A stretch of 64,000 nucleotides of DNA from positions 1,364,001-1,428,000 of the forward strand of contig NC_019779.1 in assembly GCF_000317635.1 (NCBI RefSeq), written 5' to 3'. The notes under the pieces are model-generated. The model saw only the letters and a list, made by a program, of their open reading frames with translations, had not been told where the DNA came from and searched no databases. The translations under genes were made by a program, and so were the position numbers. Below are positions 45,618-53,949 of the stretch, piece by piece (positions within the stretch are counted from its first letter, which is position 1; every line of letters starts with the position of its first letter). Source of the DNA: Halothece sp. PCC 7418. Lineage in GTDB: Bacteria; Cyanobacteriota; Cyanobacteriia; Cyanobacteriales; Rubidibacteraceae.

Positions 45618-47090
45618 CTAATCCCTTCGGGATGTAGTCGGACGGGGCGTATAAACATCTGAGGAAACCTCAGATGACAGCCCCTCGGCTTCCTTATCCT
45701 TCCAAAGGACAGATAAGGTAACGGGAGTTCTCCGTTCAGATGAGGAACTTTTGCCATCATCCGACTTACCGTCATTTCTGCGAGTAAGTTTTAATTTCCT
45801 AGCCCAATATCTAGCACCGATGTTATAACTCGCTGACAAGTCGCAGTTATATTGTTTACCGCTAGCAAATGTAGCATCTGAGTAATTCTTTTTGCTCCGT
45901 TTAACCTTTCCACTACCATCAAAGGCAAAACCAGAAGTTCCACGAGGATAGACAAATTCTACTTTTCCTCCTACTTCTACAAATTTCTCTTGGGTAAGAT
46001 TAACCAAAGCTCTATGTAACCAGCCGTGAAAACGTTGTTTTAGGGTTGACCTTTTACGCCCACCTTTAGGTCGCCATCCTTTTAAGTTTTCAAAAACAAT
46101 GACTGATGCACCATGTTCTTGAGCAAAATCCACAATCTGTTTAGAAGATTGTTGAGCAATGTTTTGGTTATAATTTCGAGCTTTTCGATACCAAGTGGAA
46201 CAGAATCCTTTAGTTAAGTTTTTGGTAAGCCTCGCTTTCTTTCTAATTCGAGTTAAACGTTTATCTCGACGGCGCGGAATGCGCCTCCGCTTTCCTGCCC
46301 GAATCGAATTCGGGCAGGGTCGGAGGTCTATGTCAACGCTAGGATGAATAAACTTCCTTGTCGTTACAGTGCCGTCTGGATAAACAATACTAGCTGTAGC
46401 TAGAGTATTGATGCCAATATCGACAGCGCAGACACAGTTTCCCCCCTCTTGTTCTCTCCTATTGGGGGAGATGTAAGAGAGGGGGGGATTAATCTTAAAG
46501 GGAACACTGAGCTTGCATCCTTTCTCATTAACGATTAAAGCAGGGGATTTAATTTCAGCATGGTCTAAAAGATGTCTATCTCTTTTTCGAGAAATAGCAA
46601 CCTTTGTCCATACCCAATCACTTCCATTCCACACCTTAATTTCAGCGACGGTCAAACATTCAGAGAACCTGATACACTGTCCTTTATAGAGAGAAGGATA
46701 ACAACCTGTGTTTCCATTTAACTTCGGAGGTTTAGAATCTTTTCTACTCCTAATTCCAGACTGCCATCTTTGATATCGAGTAAAAAAAGAAGATACTTGC
46801 CCAATAGCAAATTCGATAGCAGCACGTCTTAAGTAAGAAGGAAACTTATAAAATCTTTTCCCAAAATACTGATATTTTGGATTCGGGTTTTTACGGGTTT
46901 TATGAATCAGTTTTTCTACTACTGAACAGCGACTCTTAGCACTAGCAATAGCTGTCCAGTGGGTGTTAACAACTCCTACTAAAGCTCGACAAAATGCTCT
47001 GTACTCCTGAACAGTCAGCGTTAAATATTTCTGCTGTTCAGGAGTAGGAGATAAATGCCAAGAATCGGTACGGATGATAGAATGATTCAT
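45618..47090 (-). CDS. tnpB: TnpB of a zinc-finger-less subgroup, with 18-residue palindrome insertion
   Basis: 490 residues, longer than typical. RuvC-I CAVDIGINTLATASIV, RuvC-II VIVFENLKGW, RuvC-III region YNCDLSASYNIGARY. The usual CxxC...CxxC zinc finger is absent; the region reads PRGTSGFAFDGSGKVKRSKKN. Between RuvC-I and the basic helix, 18 residues (LRPCPNS...RRRIPR) encoded by a 54-bp palindrome split HPSVDID from RRDKRLTRI. The C-terminal tail is encoded by palindromic cassette D. Confidence 0.85.
   Translation of the reverse strand: MNHSIIRTDSWHLSPTPEQQKYLTLTVQEYRAFCRALVGVVNTHWTAIASAKSRCSVVEKLIHKTRKNPNPKYQYFGKRFYKFPSYLRRAAIEFAIGQVSSFFTRYQRWQSGIRSRKDSKPPKLNGNTGCYPSLYKGQCIRFSECLTVAEIKVWNGSDWVWTKVAISRKRDRHLLDHAEIKSPALIVNEKGCKLSVPFKINPPLSYISPNRREQEGGNCVCAVDIGINTLATASIVYPDGTVTTRKFIHPSVDIDLRPCPNSIRAGKRRRIPRRRDKRLTRIRKKARLTKNLTKGFCSTWYRKARNYNQNIAQQSSKQIVDFAQEHGASVIVFENLKGWRPKGGRKRSTLKQRFHGWLHRALVNLTQEKFVEVGGKVEFVYPRGTSGFAFDGSGKVKRSKKNYSDATFASGKQYNCDLSASYNIGARYWARKLKLTRRNDGKSDDGKSSSSERRTPVTLSVLWKDKEAEGLSSEVSSDVYTPRPTTSRRD
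45644..45686 (-). repeat. 43-bp palindromic cassette, copy D
   Basis: GGGGCGTATAAA, inner palindrome CATCTGAGG/CCTCAGATG with an AAA loop, then ACAGCCCCTC. Differs from copy E by one loop base. It lies next to the element end hairpin and encodes the last residues of the adjacent tnpB frame. Confidence 0.8.
46272..46325 (-). repeat. 54-bp in-frame palindromic insertion, copy 2
   Basis: Minus strand: CTCCG, 2 nt, inner palindrome (CCTGCCCGAAT arm), 4 nt, CGGAG, then the tail GCGCATTCCGCG. The length of 54, the 2/4 loop asymmetry and the tail equal copy 1 at 43792, but the stem sequence is unrelated. Removing it restores a contiguous VDID-RRDKR reading frame. Confidence 0.82.
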
Positions 47091-47131
47091 AATACTTAAA
47101 GTATAAATCAGTTATAGAAGATTTTTCAACT

Positions 47132-47533
47132 CTTAAAACCAGTAACCACAGTGCTTATCGACTTCAATACCATATTATATTTACGGTTAAATACAGGAAG
47201 AAAATCATTACTAAATCAATGCTTGATCGGTTAGAAGAGATTTTCTCTGATGTCTGTGGGAAGTGGCGGTGTCGGTTAGTGGAGTTTGGGGGAGAAGCTG
47301 ACCATGTTCATCTTTTGGTTGATGCACACCCCGCGATGGATTTGTCCCGTTTTGTTGGTAACTTAAAAACTGTATCTTCTAGACGAATGAGAAAGGAAAA
47401 CCAAGAATACTTAGAACAATTCTTTTGGAAACCATATTTTTGGAATAAGGCTTATGGCATTATCAGTGTCGGTGGGAGAGCCAACTTGGAGACGTTGCTA
47501 AGTTATATTCACCGGACAAAATGCCCCGACTAA
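47132..47533 (+). pseudogene. tnpA: IS200-type TnpA (Y1 HUH transposase), start codon not found
   Basis: The frame is open from 47093 and reads SAYRLQYHIIFTVKYRKKI, then VEFGGEADHVHLLVDAHP (HUH), and ETLLSYIHRTKC with the expected catalytic tyrosine. This is a full-length TnpA (~135 residues), but no ATG, GTG or TTG precedes the conserved N-terminus. The first ATG (47219) would remove the first beta strand. Probably inactivated at its start, unless an unusual start codon is used. Confidence 0.75.
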
Positions 47534-47584
47534 CTAGCGACTAACATGCACGGGTGTAGTCGTAGGATGCGTCGGGGCGTTTGC

Positions 47585-47700
47585 TCAAAAACTGATCGAC
47601 TTCCCCCCAAAACTCGATCGCGCCCCAACACCCGATCGCGCTACTTCCTCATCCCAAAACACTAATCGCGCCTTCCCAACACGCGATCGCGCTTTTTTCA
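47585..47700. repeat. HIP1-centred repeat cluster
   Basis: Four or so units with CGATCGCGC and CCCAAAACA/CCCAACAC linkers between the TnpA/TnpB element and the next gene. No gene seen. Confidence 0.65.
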
Positions 47701-47749
47701 GCAAACCCTATGTAGCGCCACTTTACCAAAATGGCATTGCAACCAATTA

Positions 47750-48532
47750 TTACTCTGAAGGTAGTTTAATTTCTATTCTTCCTTCTGAATTGCGAATGAC
47801 TTTACCCCCTAACTTCTCAATATTTTGAATTGCCACCTCTTGAATCTCCTGATCTTGAGCGTGGACTAATACCATTCTCCAAGAAGCAATTCTTGCAATG
47901 CGACTATCTGGGTTTTGCGCTAAAAATTGGGCAGTTTGCTGTAGATTTTTAGCACTTCTCTGATTCATGGGGCTATCGTCAGCCCTTGCCCATTGAGATG
48001 CCATTTCGTAAGATTGGGAAGCAGCTTCTGCTTCTCCCAGAAAAAGGAGTTCGTCATGAGCTTTATGAACCCAAACCAAATAGGAGGAAGGGACTTCTGG
48101 GGAAAGTTTTTCTAAAGCTAACTCTAACCAACGCACTGTTTCTTCTGGGCGACCTGAGTAAATCGAGGTAACGGGGGCTAAGTACCGAAAAGCCTCAACA
48201 AAGTACGGGTCTTTTTTTGCAATCAATTCTATATATTCTGGTAGAAGAGAATATCCTGTTTCTTTACGGGCTGGTTTGTCGCCAAAATACTGTAAAAATC
48301 TGTAATAAGCCCAGTCTGCAACCAAGTTATCAAAGCCAAAGGTTGGGGCTTGAGTAAAGGTGTTAAGTTGTGTTTTTTCCCAGTCTTCTTGTTGAGAATA
48401 ATTAAGCTGACTTTCTAGTGCTTCCCTATTTTGTAGCGAGTTCAGTTGCAGGGAAAGCGTTCCCCCAAGACAGCAGACAGCTATCAGTATTGTACCAAGA
48501 CTTTTCTTAATATCTTTTAAGCGACTGCTCAT
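47750..48532 (-). CDS. Exported or membrane-anchored helical repeat protein
   Basis: 260 residues from the ATG at 48532; the preceding TTG at 48547 is less likely. The N-terminal hydrophobic segment LGTILIAVCCLGGTLSLQL is followed by helical repeats (PYFVEAFRYLAPVTSIYSG, PEETVRWLELALEKLSP, AQFLAQNPDSRIARIASW) that look TPR-like. The gene lies just downstream of two pilin-like genes on the same strand, so a role at the cell surface is possible. Confidence 0.7.
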   Translation of the reverse strand: MSSRLKDIKKSLGTILIAVCCLGGTLSLQLNSLQNREALESQLNYSQQEDWEKTQLNTFTQAPTFGFDNLVADWAYYRFLQYFGDKPARKETGYSLLPEYIELIAKKDPYFVEAFRYLAPVTSIYSGRPEETVRWLELALEKLSPEVPSSYLVWVHKAHDELLFLGEAEAASQSYEMASQWARADDSPMNQRSAKNLQQTAQFLAQNPDSRIARIASWRMVLVHAQDQEIQEVAIQNIEKLGGKVIRNSEGRIEIKLPSE

Positions 48533-48591
48533 GAATGTTCTTATCAATCATACTTTCTAGAGTCACTTGAAATTATAGACTTTAGCGAAAG

Positions 48592-49040
48592 TTATGGACA
48601 ATTACCATCGTTAAAGGTCGTATCTTCCTCGATCTGGGTGGTACTAAGGTTGGCGATTCCACACAAGTGAGGTTGAGAAACTAAGTCATTGCTTTCCGCT
48701 TCCACGATTCCCTCATTATTGGTAGCAGTCATATTAGGAGCAAATGTGTAACCATCAGGATTAGGCAGTGTGTTAAAGTCTTCTAAATCAGCATAGTTGG
48801 TGGCAAATGTACCGTGTATGATGCGATAGACTTGCTGAGAGCGATTCACTTTGCCGATTAACATTTCGGCTCCCGCCTGTCTCGCTTTACCTGCTTGAGA
48901 CAGATAAGTTGGCCAAGCCAGTGCTGACAAGATGCCTAATATAATAATAACGATCAGCAACTCCAGCAGAGTGAAGCCTGCATTTTTTTGTGATCCTTGG
49001 ATAAAAGATGAATGCAGACTAATGTGGTCTTGAGTTTCAC
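48592..49040 (-). pseudogene. Type IV pilin-like protein, leader out of frame at an A7 run
   Basis: The body from ~48984 encodes NAGFTLLELLIVIIILGILSALAWPTYLSQAGKA..., a type IV prepilin cleavage site (G|FTLLE) and the conserved N-terminal helix, ending with two cysteines (HLCGIANLS...GNCP). The only good start is a GTG at 49038-49040 with the RBS AAGGAGG five bases upstream. That frame gives VKLKTTLVCIHLLSKDHKK and then runs out of frame across seven A residues (48983-48989). A -1 slip there joins leader and body exactly. Either a one-base deletion or an on/off slippage site. Confidence 0.75.
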
Positions 49041-49098
49041 ATCGACCTCCTTTTTGAGCTTAAGGCAGGAATGGAACCATGAACAGTGTCAAATTGGA

Positions 49099-49197
49099 TA
49101 TAGCCATCCCATAAGAATTGTAAATTATCCCCCCTTCGCCCCCCTTAGAAAGGGAATGGTTGATCAAGTTTTTACGAATGAATTTAGAACTGCTATA
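49099..49197 (+). repeat. 99-bp MITE, first of two head-to-tail copies
   Basis: TATAGCCATCCCATAAGAAT ... TTAGAACTGCTATA. Identical to the second copy except for three missing Gs in the G-run. Same family as 30523-30623. Lies between the two pilin-like genes. Confidence 0.88.
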
Positions 49198-49295
49198 GCC
49201 ATCCCATAAGAATTGTAAATTATCCCCCCTTCGCCCCCCTTAGAAAGGGGGGAATGGTTGATCAAGTTTTTACGAATGAATTTAGAACTGCTATA
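49194..49295 (+). repeat. 102-bp MITE, second of two head-to-tail copies
   Basis: Shares the junction GCTATAGC with the first copy. The core is a CCCCCC...GGGGGG hairpin and the right end TTAGAACTGCTATA. The near-identity suggests recent duplication. Together the two copies make up most of the 387-bp gap 49041-49427. Confidence 0.88.
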
Positions 49296-49427
49296 TCGCT
49301 CTAATGTACATAACTGGAAGCTGAGGGCATCTTTAATATGCCAGTCTAGACACTCAACTTCCAGTCAATTTACAATCATGTCAAGGTCAAGCGATTACGC
49401 TATGACTGTTTTTGGGGTAACCAATTA

Positions 49428-49880
49428 TTAGAATGGGCAAGCAGCAGTTCCAGCAGAATTAGACTCGTCGATACCTGTTGTGCTTAAGTTGGCTGCGCCA
49501 CACAAGTTAGGCTGGTCGGATGTGTTAGCACTTGTAACAGGAATACGAACTAGATCAGCAGAAGCAGACATAGTACCTGGGAAGGTGTATCCCTCGGCAT
49601 CAGGAGCAGAACTATAGCCAACATCTAAACTGGTATATGCATCCGTAAATACTCCGTCTTCCACACGATAAGCCTGCTGAGCACGATTCAGAGCCCCAAT
49701 GATGGATTCAGCACCTGCTTGTCGAGCTTTACCAGCTTGGTTCAAAAACGTGGGCAGGGCAACTGCCGATAAAATACCGATGATGATAATTACAACGAGA
49801 AGTTCAATGAGGGTAAAACCTTGGTTACGCTTTTTCTCGTTTAGGAATTGTAGTAGTCTAGCTTGAAAATTGGTCTGCAT
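49428..49880 (-). CDS. Type IV pilin-like protein (PilA/GspG type)
   Basis: 150 residues. Prepilin leader ending KKRNQG, cleavage before FTLIELLVVIIIIGILSAVALP with Glu5 present, and a C-terminal domain with a Cys pair (PNLCGAANLS...AACPF) forming the D-region. Closely related to the pilin at 48592 (shared QAGKARQAGAE and LCG(I/A)ANLSTT segments). It would form or decorate type IV pili after processing by PilD. It is divergent from the glycosyltransferase gene at 50174. Confidence 0.9.
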   Translation of the reverse strand: MQTNFQARLLQFLNEKKRNQGFTLIELLVVIIIIGILSAVALPTFLNQAGKARQAGAESIIGALNRAQQAYRVEDGVFTDAYTSLDVGYSSAPDAEGYTFPGTMSASADLVRIPVTSANTSDQPNLCGAANLSTTGIDESNSAGTAACPF

Positions 49881-50048
49881 GAGTGGGTTTCCTCGCTTAT
49901 AGGATTGAATGTACTGAGTTGAAATTGAGAGAGGTATTTAGCTCTTGATTCTAAATTACCCAAGTTTTTAGCTTTCAATATCACCTTCAATCAGTTTTTT
50001 TCTGCAATGTCTCATTGATCTCGATTCGTCTCAGAACAAAGCCTTTAA

Positions 50049-50125
50049 TTCCCCCCTTATTAAGGGGGGTTAGGGGGGATCGTAAGTTAAGCTACTTTTT
50101 TTACAAATGAGACCATATTGCTATA
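50049..50125 (+). repeat. Degenerate MITE of the CCCCCC/GGGGGG type
   Basis: CCCCCCTTATTAAGGGGGG core hairpin, then a T-rich stretch and a right end TTGCTATA. The left terminus is not recognisable. It lies in the divergent promoter region between the pilin and the glycosyltransferase gene; the core hairpin could act as a terminator or attenuator there. Confidence 0.5.
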
Positions 50126-50173
50126 AACTGTAGAAAATCACGTTTTTCCTTAGATAAGGGAGTGCTAAGTAAG

Positions 50174-52384
50174 ATGACAGGGAACTTGTCTCCCGATTGG
50201 CAACAACAAGCAGCGCATCACCAAGAAAAGGGAGAATATTCACAAGCTGCGAGTCTTTATGAACAAGCCATTGAAACTGAGCCAGAGATCACATCTTACT
50301 ATTGGCATCTAGGATTGTTGCTGCTGTTACAGGGAAAAGAAGAAGATGCTCAACTGACTTGGCTATCAGCAATGATGGAGGAAGATGCCAACTCAAGTAA
50401 TCGCGCTGCCCAAGAATTATTTGAAGTCCTCACAGCCGAAGCCGTCAGGCAACAAGAGCAACAAGCCTTAGAACTGGCTTGGTTAATTCGGCAACACGCA
50501 AGGGAAGTGAATCCCACTAATTTAGACAACCTTTTCAAAATTATTGACTTATCGCTGGAATTAGGGACTTTCAAGGGCGAAAACTTAGCCGAACTGGGAC
50601 TCATCCAACTTCTTAACAGCCAAGAGGCAACTGTAGAGCCGAATTTACTATTGTCAGTGCTTAAAAAAGTTTTGCATCAAGCTCCCCTAGAGCCTCAGAT
50701 TCCTGAGTTTGTAGAAGCCTGTGTCCCTTATGCTGATCCTGCTAAGGAATTTGTGGAAATTGTTCTGGATGCCTGTAAAGAGAAAATTACTTACTCAGAA
50801 GCTCGTCCTCTCCTTGCCACTCGTTTAGCGAAAATTTGTCTAACAATGGGTGTTGAGCGATTAACAATTTTGAAACATCTTGCTCTTTTTTATCAACAAG
50901 CCAATCAGCACAAGCAAGGCATAGAAACAGCCCAAGAGAGTTACGCGCTCTCAAACACTCTGCTTGATCAAATTCAAACCAGTAGTCTTCTTTTAAGAGG
51001 GCTTTTACATGCAGGTGGTTACTGGGAACAAGCATTTTCAATGTTTCAAGAGCAACAGCAGTTACTCTCAAAACTTGTAACGGAAAACCCTTCTTCTCTA
51101 GATATTGACGCAACTAGCAACTTAATAACTGCCACCTTTTATCAACCGTATTTTAGAGATGATTTGAAAAAAAACCGTGCGCTTCAAAATCAAGTGATCA
51201 AGATGATTCAATCGAATCTTCAAACTCAATGGCAGTTGCAAGGAGAGGACTATCCAAATAAACGCCAGTTCACTACTCCAATCAATTCTAAAAAAGTGCT
51301 TAGAATCGGTTACCTTTCCCATTGTTTGAAGCGACACTCAGTTGGTTGGTTGACCCGCTGGTTGTTTAAGCATCACAACCATGAGCAATTCCAAATTTAT
51401 GCTTACTTGTTTAACTATAAATCTCAAGAATATGATCCTCTTCAAGAATGGTTCGTTCAGCAAGCGGATCAAGCTTATAAGCTCGAAGCGGACAGTTTGA
51501 AGATTGCAGAACAAATTAATCGAGACAATATAGATATCTTGGTTGATCTTGATAGCATCAGTCACTATATCACCATGCAAGTCATGGCTCTCAAACCTGC
51601 TCCTGTTCAGGTGACTTGGTTAGGATGGGATGCTTCGGGATTGCCAGCAATTGACTACTTTATTGCCGATCCCTATGTTCTTCCCCAGGAAGCCCAAGAA
51701 CATTATCGCGAGAAGATCTGGCAGCTTCCAGAAGTCTATGTTGCGGTTGATGGCTTTGAAGTGGCTACCCCAACTCTACGACGAGAGCAATTGAACATTC
51801 CTCAAAATGCTGTAGTTTATTTCAGTGCTCAAGCAGGAAAGAAGCGACATCCCGAAACCGTCCGATTGCAGATGAAAATTTTGGCACAAGTGCCGAACAG
51901 CTATTTCTTAATCAAGGGACTTGCTGATGAAGCATCGGTTCAAGCCTTCTTTACTCACATCGCTCAAGAGGAAGGTGTGGATTCGAATCGCTTGCGATTT
52001 CTTCCTTATGTGGCAAAAGAGGAAATTCATCGCGCCAACCTCGCAATTGCGGATGTGGTACTCGATACCTATCCTTATAACGGCGCGACCACGACCTTAG
52101 AAACGCTTTGGATGGCAGTTCCTTTAGTAACCCGCGTGGGAGAACAGTTTTCAGCGCGTAACAGCTATACTTTCATGAAAAGCGTGGGAGTTAGCGAAGG
52201 AATTGCTTGGAGTGATGAAGAATATATTGAGTGGGGAGTCAAATTAGGAACTGATCAAGAATTGCGGAAAAAAGTCACTTGGCAATTGTGGCAGTCGCGA
52301 CAAACATCTCCTCTTTGGAATGCTCAGCAATTTACCCGTGAGATGGAAAAAAGCCTACTCTCAAATGTGGGAGAAATACATTAA
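50174..52384 (+). CDS. TPR plus GT41 (SPINDLY/O-GlcNAc-transferase-like) glycosyltransferase
   Basis: 736 residues from ATG 50174; a GTG at 50162 is possible. The N-terminal ~110 residues contain TPRs (EKGEYSQAASLYEQAIETEP), followed by a helical middle. The C-terminal GT41 domain has RIGYLSHCLKRHSVGWLTRW, IDILVDLDSISHYITMQVMALKPAPVQVTWLGWDASGLPAIDYFIAD, then VVYFSAQAGKKRHPETVRLQ and LDTYPYNGATTTLETLWMAVPLVTR (nucleotide-sugar site). Such enzymes O-glycosylate proteins. The neighbouring pilins are plausible targets (inference). Confidence 0.9.
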   Translation: MTGNLSPDWQQQAAHHQEKGEYSQAASLYEQAIETEPEITSYYWHLGLLLLLQGKEEDAQLTWLSAMMEEDANSSNRAAQELFEVLTAEAVRQQEQQALELAWLIRQHAREVNPTNLDNLFKIIDLSLELGTFKGENLAELGLIQLLNSQEATVEPNLLLSVLKKVLHQAPLEPQIPEFVEACVPYADPAKEFVEIVLDACKEKITYSEARPLLATRLAKICLTMGVERLTILKHLALFYQQANQHKQGIETAQESYALSNTLLDQIQTSSLLLRGLLHAGGYWEQAFSMFQEQQQLLSKLVTENPSSLDIDATSNLITATFYQPYFRDDLKKNRALQNQVIKMIQSNLQTQWQLQGEDYPNKRQFTTPINSKKVLRIGYLSHCLKRHSVGWLTRWLFKHHNHEQFQIYAYLFNYKSQEYDPLQEWFVQQADQAYKLEADSLKIAEQINRDNIDILVDLDSISHYITMQVMALKPAPVQVTWLGWDASGLPAIDYFIADPYVLPQEAQEHYREKIWQLPEVYVAVDGFEVATPTLRREQLNIPQNAVVYFSAQAGKKRHPETVRLQMKILAQVPNSYFLIKGLADEASVQAFFTHIAQEEGVDSNRLRFLPYVAKEEIHRANLAIADVVLDTYPYNGATTTLETLWMAVPLVTRVGEQFSARNSYTFMKSVGVSEGIAWSDEEYIEWGVKLGTDQELRKKVTWQLWQSRQTSPLWNAQQFTREMEKSLLSNVGEIH

Positions 52385-53093
52385 TGATCATCATCCTACA
52401 GAATCCCAGATAAGCTCTTTCAAACTTCATATTGGAGGAAAACAAGCTCATCCTGATTGGAAAATTCTAGATATTGAACAACGTCCAGAAGTAGATTTTG
52501 TTGGTAATGCAGCCGATCTAAGTATGTTTGAGTCCGATTCAATTGATACTATTTATGCTAGTCATACTTTAGAACATTTTTACTATGGTCTGAATAATGA
52601 ATTAATTAATATTTTAAAGGAATGGAATCGAGTTTTAAAGCCAGGAGGAAAACTAATGATTAGTGTTCCCAATTTAGAAGTGTTATGTAGTCTATACACT
52701 CGGCAGGATTTAAATTTTAATCAGCGCTTTCAGATTATGAGAATGATGTTTGGGGGGCAAACGAACATTTATGATGTTCATAAAGTAGGATTTGACTTTA
52801 CCACATTAAGTGTTTACTTAGAAGAAGCAAACTTTAAGCAAATCAATAGAGTAAGAGAATTTAATATTTTTAATGATTGTAGCTCGTTAAAATTTCTAGA
52901 TACGTTAATTAGTCTGAATGTTATTGCTTATAAAAATAACGGACATATTATTTCAGAAACTCAGACTCAAAACTCAGAACTTGAGGGGTGTAGTCAAAAT
53001 GATTCTGAATTTAATGAAGACTCGTTGACAAATTTGAAACCTTTCCAAGCAATTAAAGATAAATCTATTATCATTAATTCTGACCAAGTATAA
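52365..53093 (+). CDS. SAM-dependent methyltransferase (type 11-like)
   Basis: 242 residues from ATG 52365, overlapping the glycosyltransferase end by 20 bp. KLHIGGKQAHPDWKILDI, VDFVGNAADLSMFESDSIDTIYASHTLEHFYY and WNRVLKPGGKLMISVPNLE are the usual motifs of methyltransferases acting on sugars or lipids in surface-glycan loci. The C-terminal ~45 residues are a polar, low-complexity tail. Likely co-translated with the GT41 enzyme. Confidence 0.85.
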   Translation: MWEKYINDHHPTESQISSFKLHIGGKQAHPDWKILDIEQRPEVDFVGNAADLSMFESDSIDTIYASHTLEHFYYGLNNELINILKEWNRVLKPGGKLMISVPNLEVLCSLYTRQDLNFNQRFQIMRMMFGGQTNIYDVHKVGFDFTTLSVYLEEANFKQINRVREFNIFNDCSSLKFLDTLISLNVIAYKNNGHIISETQTQNSELEGCSQNDSEFNEDSLTNLKPFQAIKDKSIIINSDQV

Positions 53094-53149
53094 TTTAACT
53101 TACTTAGATAGCAAAATAATCTGTAAATATTGCTGAGGTCTTTAACTGT

Positions 53150-53908
53150 ATGAACATTGTTTGGCTTGCCTCCTACCCCAAATCTGGTAATACATTTTTA
53201 CGTTTACTTCTCTACCGATATATTTATGCGGATGTCATGGACAGGACAAAAGAAGTAGAGGACAAAGTACCAGATGTACATAAACTAATATCTGAAGGGA
53301 AAAAACTTAATGTCATGTTAGATGGCTCAGTTTTAGTAAAAAGCCACTTTCTTTTATCCAGTCAACATCCTTATTTTAGCCATACTGTTGGTTTTATTTA
53401 TATCTTGCGGAATCCTAGGGATGTCATTTTCAGTAACGCACGGTATTTTGGTCTTTCTAAAGACCAAGACTCACTACATTCGTTTGTAGAAAACTTTATT
53501 AAGAATAAGGGAGTTGATCGGTGGACAAAAATGGGAATGGGAACTTATCTTGGACATTTGACTAGCTGGTTAAATGGGGTTAATTCATTTCCTCACTTAT
53601 TCATTAAATATGAAAACCTAAAAGAGAAACCAATTGAAACTCTAACTAATGTCATTAATTTTCTAGGAATAGAGATAGATAAAAATAAGATGCAAGAAGT
53701 GATAGAAGATTGTGATATTAATAAATTGAGGGAAATAGAAATACAAGAAAAACAAAACAATGAGACAACTGTTTTTCATGGTTCATCTAAAGGAGAATAT
53801 TTTATAGGTCAAGGGAAAACAAATCAATCCTTGGCTGAAATTAGCAAAGATTTAGAACATCTTTATCAGGAAAATTTTGAAAGATTTGTCCGCATTTTTG
53901 GATATTAA
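53150..53908 (+). CDS. Sulfotransferase domain protein
   Basis: 252 residues. 5'-phosphosulfate loop WLASYPKSGNTFLRLLL (residues ~4-20) and 3'-phosphate motif YILRNPRDVIFSNARYF, then FIKYENLKEKPIETL and a C-terminal HGSSKGEYFIGQGKTNQSL. It uses PAPS to sulfate a hydroxyl or amine, probably on a glycan or protein. It is 56 bp after the methyltransferase and in the same direction. Confidence 0.92.
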   Translation: MNIVWLASYPKSGNTFLRLLLYRYIYADVMDRTKEVEDKVPDVHKLISEGKKLNVMLDGSVLVKSHFLLSSQHPYFSHTVGFIYILRNPRDVIFSNARYFGLSKDQDSLHSFVENFIKNKGVDRWTKMGMGTYLGHLTSWLNGVNSFPHLFIKYENLKEKPIETLTNVINFLGIEIDKNKMQEVIEDCDINKLREIEIQEKQNNETTVFHGSSKGEYFIGQGKTNQSLAEISKDLEHLYQENFERFVRIFGY

Positions 53909-53949
53909 GGAAAGTTAAAGATATTAACCTAGCATAATTTCAGAAAACT

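Larger units (their letters stand above)
45605..47575. mobile_element. IS605-like element with divergent tnpA and tnpB
   Basis: End hairpins with related arms: CGACTAATCCC/GGGATGTAGTCG near 45614-45640 and CGACTAACATG...GTAGTCG near 47540-47566. It contains tnpB (minus) and tnpA (plus), the only element in the window with a Y1 transposase gene. The transposase lacks a recognisable start codon and the tnpB contains a 54-bp palindrome, so the element may be decayed. Outside its left end, 45414-45600 holds a further GAGCTCGCCGAAGGGCTC palindrome and a HIP1 unit. Confidence 0.75.
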
